Below, piece by piece: positions 6,910-11,223 of a stretch of 11,223 nt of DNA (its first letter is position 1; the number at the start of each line of letters is the position of its first letter). Below the pieces are notes generated by a model. It did not search any database. It worked only from the letters and a program-made list of their open reading frames with translations, and was not told the origin of the DNA. This DNA is from Prolixibacteraceae bacterium (GTDB taxonomy: Bacteria; Bacteroidota; Bacteroidia; Bacteroidales; Prolixibacteraceae): assembly GCA_016788685.1 (NCBI GenBank), contig JAEUSS010000141.1, positions 1-11,223 of the forward strand. The letters are read 5' to 3'. Position numbers and translations under genes: made by a program.

Positions 6910-8136
6910 ATGAAGGAAAATCAAAACATAGCAGCAAAAACAGCCGGGAAGCGGGAGCCGTTCTTTCGGACGAATCCCTTTTTCAGGGTTTTCTTCCGCG
7001 AAATCGACCGGATGACGAGCTCTTCCATTTATCTGTTCACTACCCTGATTGGTCCGCTGATTTCGTTTGTGATTCTGCTGTCAATTTTTTCGGACGGCGT
7101 TCCGCGAAACCTTCCGGTTGGAATGGTAGACAAGGACAACTCCAGCTTGTCGCGGAAAATTACGATGTGGATCGGCGCTTCTCCGGAAGCGGAGATAACC
7201 ATGCATTTCCCCAATCAGGAGGAGGCGTACCGGCAAATGGAAGAGGGAAAGCTCGACGCGGTGGTGATCATTCCGGAAGGAACCGAAAAGAGTATTCTGA
7301 AAGGCGGGAGTCAGCGTATCCCCGTATTCATCAACAATGCCAACATACTGAAAGGCGGGTATCTGCAGAAGGGGATTTACAAATCGCTTGCTACCCTTTC
7401 GGGAGGTATAAAGTTGCAGGTGGCCATGAAAAACGGCTTGCCCGAACGGCAGGCGAAAGCAAAAATACAGCCGGTTAAACTGCAGCAGCACGTGCTTTTT
7501 AATCCGTTCGGTAATTATTCATACTTCTTGCTTAGCGCGCTGCTTCCGCTGATGATCGTGGTTTTTTCGCTGCTTTCGGCGGTATTTGCGGTGGGTGTCG
7601 AAGTGCGCGAGGGAACCGGACCCGACTGGCTGAATCATTCAGGAGGAAGCCTGATTGTAGGCCTGGCCGGAAAACTGTTGCCCTATACCGTTTTGCTGAT
7701 GGTTGACGTGATTGTGATGAACGTGGTGCTGTTTATCCGGATGGGCACTCCGCTTGCGGGCAGTTTTGGGTTCATCATGCTTGGCGAGGCTGTTCTGATT
7801 TTTACTTACCAGTTGCTGGGCGTTTTACTGGTTGCGGCTACGGCCAACCTGAGGCTCGGCCTGTCGCTGGCCAGCGCTTATTCAATGATGGCGCTTACTT
7901 TTTCGGGGCTCACCTTTCCGCAGTTTTCCATGCCTGTTGTGGCCGAAGTGGTTTCGTATTTCTTCCCGTTTACATACTGGGTAAAGATATTTATTTCGCA
8001 GGCTATGCGTGGCGAAGATATCCTGCACGGAATCATCCATTTGTCGGTGTTTGTGTTGTTCATCCTGCTGTCGGTTAGTTTTTTGCCTCGCCTGAAAAGA
8101 CTGTTGAAAGAAGAAAAATACTGGGGGAAAATTTAA
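6910..8136 (+). CDS. ABC-2 type transporter permease (first of two)
   Basis: A 408-residue inner membrane protein of the ABC-2 (ABC2_membrane_3, YbhS/YbhR-like) family. One membrane segment lies near the N terminus (about 40-60). It is followed by a periplasmic domain of about 140 residues with VGMVDKDNSSLSR and GKLDAVVIIPEG motifs, then about five further segments (roughly 206-230, 255-277, 286-311, 319-355, 375-393). The FSGLTFPQFSMP and FFPFTYWVKIFISQA sequences are hallmark late motifs. E231-VREGTGPDW is the cytoplasmic loop expected to contact an ATPase. The gene starts 49 nt after the HlyD-like stop and ends 3 nt before the second permease, so the two are probably co-translated as a heterodimer. 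The usual partner ATPase is absent. Substrate is unknown; family members export drugs, ions or lipids. Confidence 0.92.
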   Translation: MKENQNIAAKTAGKREPFFRTNPFFRVFFREIDRMTSSSIYLFTTLIGPLISFVILLSIFSDGVPRNLPVGMVDKDNSSLSRKITMWIGASPEAEITMHFPNQEEAYRQMEEGKLDAVVIIPEGTEKSILKGGSQRIPVFINNANILKGGYLQKGIYKSLATLSGGIKLQVAMKNGLPERQAKAKIQPVKLQQHVLFNPFGNYSYFLLSALLPLMIVVFSLLSAVFAVGVEVREGTGPDWLNHSGGSLIVGLAGKLLPYTVLLMVDVIVMNVVLFIRMGTPLAGSFGFIMLGEAVLIFTYQLLGVLLVAATANLRLGLSLASAYSMMALTFSGLTFPQFSMPVVAEVVSYFFPFTYWVKIFISQAMRGEDILHGIIHLSVFVLFILLSVSFLPRLKRLLKEEKYWGKI

Positions 8137-8139
8137 GCT

Positions 8140-9372
8140 ATGTTCAGGAAATTACATCAAGGACTTGAAATGACGGGGCGGTTTTACCGCGACGAGATCA
8201 GGGCAATCCGCAAAGACAGCGGTGCCATCCTGATTTTGATCGGTGCTTTGATGATCTACCCGATCATTTATTCCATTGCATATCAGAAAGAGGTGGTTCG
8301 CGAACTGAAAACCACCGTGGTCGATCTTGATCGTTCGTCCAGCAGCCGTCAATTGATTAAAATGCTTCAGGGCGCCGAACAGATTGTAATCGACCGGGAA
8401 GCAAACAGCCTCGACGAAGCCAAACGAGAGTTTTACGAGGGTAATTCAGGAGGGATTGTGGTCATCCCGCAGAACTTTGAAAAGGATATCCTGAACGGAA
8501 CCCAAACCAATGTGGCGGTTTTTGCTGACGGAAGCTATTTTTTGATCTACCGGCAAATCCTCGGAGGAGCGGTCAAGTCGGTCGGGACTTTTTCGGCAGG
8601 CGTTGAAATCAAAAAGCTGATGATGGAAGGGAAAACCTACGAACAGGCCGCCATGCAGCGCGATCCGTTGTCGGCCGATATGCATTTCTGGTTCAATCCT
8701 TCTTCCGGATACGGTTCTTTCGTGATGCCCGGAATTATCATCATCATTCTTCAGCAGACTTTGCTGATCGGAATCGGGATGGTGGGCGGAACGGCCAAAG
8801 AGAAAAACCGCGACAGCTTTATGGTGCCGGTGGCCCTGAAAAAAGGCGGGGTGCTGCCTATTCTCTTCGGAAAAACACTGGGTTACCTAACCTTATACGC
8901 GGTCAATTGCGTGATTACCATGATCTGGATTCATTCCTGGTTCAATTACCCCGACCGGGGCAGCTACGTTTCGGTGCTGATGCTGACCTTGCCCTTTCTG
9001 CTGTCGGTTATTTTTATGGGCATTACCTTGTCGGTATTGTTCAAACGGCGCGAATCGTCGATCATGTTCATGGTTTTTCTGTCGCCCATTGTGGTTTTCC
9101 TCAGCGGTATTTCGTGGCCGGCCTCTTCCATTCCGCCCATCGTATACAGCCTGGCCCACCTGTTTCCGTCAACCATCATGATGCCGGCGTATCTGCGCAT
9201 CCGCATTCTGGGAGCCGATATATCGGCCATCCGTTACGAATATTTCCTGATGCTTCTGCAGATGTGTTTCTATTTCTGCACCGCAGCCGCAGCCTTGTAT
9301 GTTTCGGCCCGGCACAATGCGAAAACGATTTCGCCTCAATGCCCGTCAGCTAAAGCAGACGACGAAGAATAG
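8140..9372 (+). CDS. ABC-2 type transporter permease (second of two)
   Basis: A 410-residue paralogue of the preceding permease with the same plan: an N-terminal membrane segment (about 28-48), a periplasmic domain with TTVVDLDRSSSSRQL and GNSGGIVVIPQNF, then about five C-terminal segments (about 193-215, 243-265, 276-300, 306-325, 366-389). GISWPASSIPPI and AHLFPSTIMMPAYLRI are the ABC-2 signature regions, and GTAKEKNRDSF is the cytoplasmic loop facing an ATPase. It begins 3 nt after the first permease. The last nine residues (PSAKADDEE) and the stop codon are encoded by the first copy of a 100-nt repeat that recurs 464 nt downstream. The acidic tail was therefore probably acquired or reshaped by that repeat. 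It likely pairs with the first permease and exports a substrate through the HlyD/TolC conduit. Confidence 0.92.
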   Translation: MFRKLHQGLEMTGRFYRDEIRAIRKDSGAILILIGALMIYPIIYSIAYQKEVVRELKTTVVDLDRSSSSRQLIKMLQGAEQIVIDREANSLDEAKREFYEGNSGGIVVIPQNFEKDILNGTQTNVAVFADGSYFLIYRQILGGAVKSVGTFSAGVEIKKLMMEGKTYEQAAMQRDPLSADMHFWFNPSSGYGSFVMPGIIIIILQQTLLIGIGMVGGTAKEKNRDSFMVPVALKKGGVLPILFGKTLGYLTLYAVNCVITMIWIHSWFNYPDRGSYVSVLMLTLPFLLSVIFMGITLSVLFKRRESSIMFMVFLSPIVVFLSGISWPASSIPPIVYSLAHLFPSTIMMPAYLRIRILGADISAIRYEYFLMLLQMCFYFCTAAAALYVSARHNAKTISPQCPSAKADDEE

Positions 9373-9442
9373 TGCTTTGAATAAGAGAATTGCTTAATCA
9401 GGTCGGTATCTTTTGCCGTTGGTTTCAGCCAACAGATCGAAT
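9343..9442. repeat. 100-nt direct repeat, copy R1 (overlaps the permease 3' end)
   Basis: This copy matches 9807-9906 at a constant offset of 464 nt with no gaps and 12 mismatches by my count (88% identity). It contains a 29-nt block identical in both copies (9365-9393 and 9829-9857) and a 19-nt identical block (9404-9422 and 9868-9886). Five of the mismatches cluster between these blocks. The repeat starts exactly at the Pro402 codon of the second permease and supplies its stop TAG (9370-9372). It contains the small stem GTTGGT-TTCA-GCCAAC (9418-9433, one G-T pair). Its outer ends have lost most of the inverted symmetry seen in the second copy. Confidence 0.9.
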
Positions 9443-9456
9443 GTTTCATCGCACCG

Positions 9457-9771
9457 CAGTTGTTTTTCCAAACCTGGTGGTCGTTTTTTACGACACAGAT
9501 GACGTATTTTACGACGTAGATGCCATATTTTACGACATAGTTGCAATGTTTTACTGCATAGTTGCAATATTTTATTGCACAGTTGGAGTTTCCGAGCGTC
9601 AAAGATTTTCGTCTATGCGACGAACTTGATCGTCCGTACGACGAATGTGTTTGATTATACGACGAATGTGACGATTTATACGACGACATGGTCGGTTTTT
9701 CCGACGGAATGGTCGGTTTTTCCGACGAAGCGGAAGTTTTATCCGGCGGGACTGGTCATCCGTATGGAATA
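9457..9771. repeat. Array of about 15 degenerate 21-nt tandem units with internal dyad symmetry
   Basis: Consecutive 21-nt units can be laid out without gaps from 9457 to 9771. Adjacent units are most alike: 9688-9708 and 9709-9729 differ by 1 base; 9499-9519 and 9520-9540 by 3; 9541-9561 and 9562-9582 by 3. Many units are self-complementary around a T-rich centre. GTCGT/ACGAC is at 9480-9494, CGTA/TACG at 9503-9513, TGCAATA/TATTGCA at 9563-9579, TTCGTC/GACGAA at 9608-9624, TCGTC/GACGA at 9630-9644, GTCGG/CCGAC at 9691-9705 and 9712-9726, and CGGA/TCCG at 9731-9745. The dyad centre drifts by up to 3 nt relative to the strict period. Units at 9520, 9583, 9646, 9667 and 9751 are degenerate. The period equals two helical turns or seven codons. 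Function unknown. Confidence 0.8.
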
Positions 9772-9797
9772 AAGGTGCTTCGGCGGAGTCTGCGATG

Positions 9798-9908
9798 CTA
9801 TTTGATCCGTCAGCTGAAGCAGACGGCAAAGAATAGTGCTTTGAATAAGAGAATTGCATGAAGAGGACGGTATCTTTTGCCGTTGGCCTCAGCCAACGGA
9901 TCAAATAG
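9798..9908. repeat. Imperfect 111-nt palindrome with perfect 13-bp ends
   Basis: The ends CTATTTGATCCGT (9798-9810) and ACGGATCAAATAG (9896-9908) are perfect inverted repeats. Symmetry continues inward with mismatches to about 9836 and 9870: about 39-nt arms with 7 mismatches, including an inner 8-bp perfect block ACGGCAAA near 9823-9830. A loop of about 33 nt remains. Nested inside are CGTTGGC-CTCA-GCCAACG (9881-9898) and CCGTC/GACGG (9807-9826). The element lies between convergent genes and ends 34 nt before the cysteine hydrolase stop, so it could act as a terminator. Its ends and its repetition also suit a miniature mobile or REP-like element. Confidence 0.75.
9807..9906. repeat. 100-nt direct repeat, copy R2
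   Basis: This is the second copy of the repeat at 9343-9442 and lies almost exactly inside the 111-nt palindrome. In the permease reading frame it would encode PSAEADGKE followed by TAG at the same position as the real permease stop. It also holds a 16-codon open frame (MKRTVSFAVGLSQRIK, 9858-9908) whose stop coincides with the outer edge of the palindrome; the first copy lacks the ATG. About 12 base changes between copies would cause roughly 8 residue changes in the longest minus-strand frame, which argues against conservation as protein. Confidence 0.9.
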
Positions 9909-9942
9909 AATGCATTATCCCGTGCTTTAGCCTGGATTCATC

Positions 9943-10584
9943 TTATTTAATGTGCCCGAGCCGCTCCAGTTTCTCCGAGGCTGCCAGTCCGTTGGGGTTA
10001 CAGCCCGGAAGTCCTTCCGGAATTTCGAGCGCCAGTTTTTGGTAATAGTCCACCCAGGTTGAGGGGAAGTTTCCGCTTGCCGGGTCTTTAAAGGTCATCG
10101 GGTTCAGGGTGAAAACCGAATCGGCGGCAAAAGAGAGGTAAACAAATTCGGAGCAATAATGGGCCGTGTCGGACAGGATGTAGCTGAAATTATAGGGTTT
10201 GCCCAGCATTTGTTTCGCTTTTTTGAGGGCCGCCGGAATCGCCGGCTGCCATTCTTTTTTCAGGCGGTAGGCAATCACCGTGACCGAATCGCCTTCGGGG
10301 TGCAGAAACTCATGGAGCGAAACCACGCAGGTTCCGCCTTGCGGACTGGCATGCAGCACTACAATTCCGCTATCCGAAACTTCGGCCAGCCCCACATGCG
10401 AAAAATGCGTCTCTCCGGAAGTTTGGGTCACCCGGTCGATGGCTTCCGAAACCTTTCCCGAAGTTGTTTCGACAAACAAAATATCGCCCGATTGCAATTG
10501 TACGGTGGGTTGGGGCGGTGTGCAGGCGAAAAGCCCGGCAAGGGAGAGGAGAAAGAGGGATTGTTTAAGCAGGCTCACAATCAT
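9943..10584 (-). CDS. YiiX/YebB-like NlpC/P60-superfamily cysteine hydrolase, lipoprotein
   Basis: A 213-residue predicted lipoprotein: a hydrophobic signal (LKQSLFLLSLAGLFAC) with lipobox GLFAC and Cys21 as the lipidation site. The mature part begins with LQSGDILFVET (about 30-40). It then has HFSHVGL with the probable catalytic His63, VLHASPQGGT (about 77-85), and GKPYNFSYILSDTAHYCSEFVY (about 128-149) with the probable nucleophile Cys144. The His-before-Cys order is that of the circularly permuted papain-like YiiX/YaeF group. These enzymes are thought to cleave amide or acyl bonds in the cell envelope; substrates are mostly unknown. The start is the ATG 3 nt after the HEPN gene stop, indicating translational coupling in a minus-strand operon with the nucleotidyltransferase and HEPN genes. 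Whether that operon is functional or incidental is unclear. Confidence 0.85.
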   Translation of the reverse strand: MIVSLLKQSLFLLSLAGLFACTPPQPTVQLQSGDILFVETTSGKVSEAIDRVTQTSGETHFSHVGLAEVSDSGIVVLHASPQGGTCVVSLHEFLHPEGDSVTVIAYRLKKEWQPAIPAALKKAKQMLGKPYNFSYILSDTAHYCSEFVYLSFAADSVFTLNPMTFKDPASGNFPSTWVDYYQKLALEIPEGLPGCNPNGLAASEKLERLGHIK

Positions 10585-10587
10585 GTG

Positions 10588-10989
10588 CTATTTTCGGTTA
10601 AGAAACCCTTCGATCTCTGAAATAAATTCTTTCATTTCGTCAAACATTTCGAGAATAACATCCTTGTCAAACTCAACGTACGACTCGTAATCGCCTTGAG
10701 TCCTTCTGTTTGATGCTTTGTTTATGATTTTCCCAAATCTGGCATCAATCAATCCTTCGTGAATAAAATTTTTGTTGAACCAGCCGAGTAATTGCTGATG
10801 CTTTGAGGTTTCAAATTGATAAGCTAATCCGAGTGCCAGAAGTGAATAAAACATCCCGTAATAAATACGGTTTACGGCAGCTCGCAGACGATCGTTTTCA
10901 ATCAAAAGCTGGACATCAGCAATGGTTTCCTTAGCTTCTTCAAGCCTGTACCTGATCAACTCGGTTCTTTCTTTTTCTTCAAGGCTCAT
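10588..10989 (-). CDS. HEPN domain protein (probable partner of the MNT nucleotidyltransferase)
   Basis: A 133-residue all-helical protein of the PF05168/UPF0332-type HEPN family. Recognisable are the first helices with AAVNRIYYGMFYSLLALGL (about 37-55), KHQQLLGWFNKNF (about 63-75) and the late NRRTQGDYESY block (about 94-104), where the family has a conserved R..xDY. The RX4-6H RNase motif of canonical HepT toxins is not obvious, so ribonuclease activity is uncertain. In MNT-HEPN toxin-antitoxin modules the HEPN protein is the toxin, and the nucleotidyltransferase neutralises it by binding or by AMP addition to a tyrosine. Its ATG overlaps the upstream nucleotidyltransferase stop as ATGA, which supports a coupled pair. 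It is followed after 3 nt by the cysteine hydrolase. Cytoplasmic. Confidence 0.85.
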   Translation of the reverse strand: MSLEEKERTELIRYRLEEAKETIADVQLLIENDRLRAAVNRIYYGMFYSLLALGLAYQFETSKHQQLLGWFNKNFIHEGLIDARFGKIINKASNRRTQGDYESYVEFDKDVILEMFDEMKEFISEIEGFLNRK

Positions 10990-11223
10990 GCGTAAATACC
11001 GGATTTGATTGCTTTGGTAAATATCGGTTGTTTACCTTTTATGGTGGAAAGTTCTCTTTCTGAGATGAGGTGTGCATCGATGATGATGTTGTATTTCAAA
11101 TTCATGTCGTAACACAAATCATAGATTTGGTTTTCATCGCGGGCATTATAATCCTTCTCCAGAACAATTAAAATATCGTAATCCGAGTTTTCATTGGGAT
11201 TGCCATACGCCTGTGAACCAAAC
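10986..11223 (-). CDS. MNT-type nucleotidyltransferase, C-terminal part (5' end outside the window)
   Basis: A frame missing from longer-ORF lists because its start lies beyond the right edge. Translation from 11222 leftward gives 78 residues ending in TGA at 10986-10988. It opens with FGSQAYG and SDYDILIV, the GSxAxG...SDxD nucleotidyltransferase signature with both metal-binding aspartates. It continues through YDMNLKYNIIIDAHLIS, where the third active-site aspartate of the fold is plausible, and ends KAIKSGIYA. The small size fits the minimal (MNT) family of about 100 residues, with some 20-30 N-terminal residues missing. The stop overlaps the HEPN start (ATGA), which fits an MNT-HEPN toxin-antitoxin module in which this is the antitoxin. 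Confidence 0.85.
   Translation of the reverse strand, partial: FGSQAYGNPNENSDYDILIVLEKDYNARDENQIYDLCYDMNLKYNIIIDAHLISERELSTIKGKQPIFTKAIKSGIYA

Larger units (their letters stand above)
9373..9942. other. 570-nt gene-free but highly structured intergenic region
   Basis: Between the convergent second permease and the cysteine hydrolase I see no gene I can support. The region is filled by the rest of repeat R1, a 21-nt periodic array, and repeat R2 with its palindrome, leaving only short unstructured pieces (about 9772-9797 and 9909-9942). Open frames exist on both strands but are by-products of the 21-nt period: a unit without a stop in one frame repeats without a stop. On plus, one frame has TAG at the end of three consecutive units (9519, 9540, 9561). 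Confidence 0.8.

Noticed and set aside
5835..6911. 358-codon minus-strand open frame opposite the HlyD-like gene
   Set aside because: It lies entirely antisense to a well-supported membrane fusion protein. Its translation is rich in Phe/His/Cys/Arg without domain motifs, as expected of a shadow frame produced by codon bias on the coding strand.
6894..7478. 194-codon plus-strand frame overlapping the first permease
   Set aside because: It is out of frame with the permease, and its composition (Arg, Gly, Ser-rich, no domains) is that of a shadow; the permease has clear membrane segments and family motifs.
9457..9771. CRISPR array
   Set aside because: Units are contiguous with no spacers, are too short and too degenerate, and no cas gene is in the window.
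9390..9772. Plus-strand open frames across the 21-nt array (9390-9629 and 9575-9772)
   Set aside because: Neither covers the whole array, neither has a ribosome-binding context, and the third plus frame has TAG at three successive unit ends. Better explained as non-coding periodic sequence.
9336..9904. Two overlapping minus-strand frames (9336-9689 and 9599-9904) with heptad-like repeats and a shared WLxPTAKDT...QFSYSKHYS stretch
   Set aside because: The heptads are forced by the 21-nt period and the shared stretch by the 100-nt repeat. About 12 nucleotide changes give about 8 residue changes, so there is no sign of selection on protein. One frame also runs into the permease gene antisense.
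9373..9942. Insertion sequence between the permease and the cysteine hydrolase
   Set aside because: No transposase-like protein is encoded and no target duplication was recognised. The repeats are described as such rather than as an IS.

Overview
The window looks like chromosomal DNA of a Bacteroidetes (Bacteroidota) bacterium, plausibly from the Marinilabiliales/Prolixibacteraceae side of Bacteroidales. The evidence is Bacteroidetes-type promoters (TTTG or TTG, then TAnnTTTG/TAnnTTCG), weak Shine-Dalgarno sequences, and typical local gene families: paired Gfo/Idh/MocA oxidoreductase and TIM-barrel isomerase genes, an 'FSC'-type lipoprotein with Asp-boxes, and a TolC/HlyD/two-permease operon. 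The taxonomic placement below phylum is inference. No rRNA, tRNA, CRISPR array or intact insertion sequence was seen.

Left part (1-3534) is carbohydrate or polyol metabolism. The minus strand carries a Gfo/Idh/MocA dehydrogenase followed by the first 23 codons of a TIM-barrel sugar-phosphate isomerase/epimerase that runs off the left edge. A divergent plus-strand gene encodes a Tat-exported hydroxypyruvate-isomerase-like TIM barrel. It converges on a BNR/Asp-box sialidase-like lipoprotein, and a perfect 27-bp hairpin separates the two. Next comes recX (3584-4051, minus), with a perfect 18-bp palindrome lying over its probable -7 element.

Middle part (4323-9372) is a four-gene plus-strand exporter operon: TolC-like outer membrane channel, HlyD-like membrane fusion protein, and two ABC-2 permeases of the YbhS/YbhR type. 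No ATP-binding subunit is present in the operon or elsewhere in the window, so one must come from another locus if this is a working ABC exporter.

The stretch 9373-9942 has no convincing gene but is highly structured. Two direct repeats of about 100 nt (88% identical, exact offset 464 nt) bracket an array of about 15 degenerate 21-nt units. Many of these units are short self-complementary dyads whose arm sequence differs from unit to unit while pairing is kept. The second 100-nt repeat is itself a roughly 110-nt imperfect palindrome with 13-bp perfect ends. The first repeat supplies the last nine codons and the stop of the second permease. I consider this the most unusual part of the window.

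Right part (9943-11223, minus strand) is a compact operon read right to left: a MNT-type nucleotidyltransferase (C-terminal part only), a HEPN-domain protein starting in an ATGA overlap with it (a probable toxin-antitoxin pair), and, 3 nt downstream, a YiiX/NlpC-P60-like cysteine hydrolase lipoprotein.
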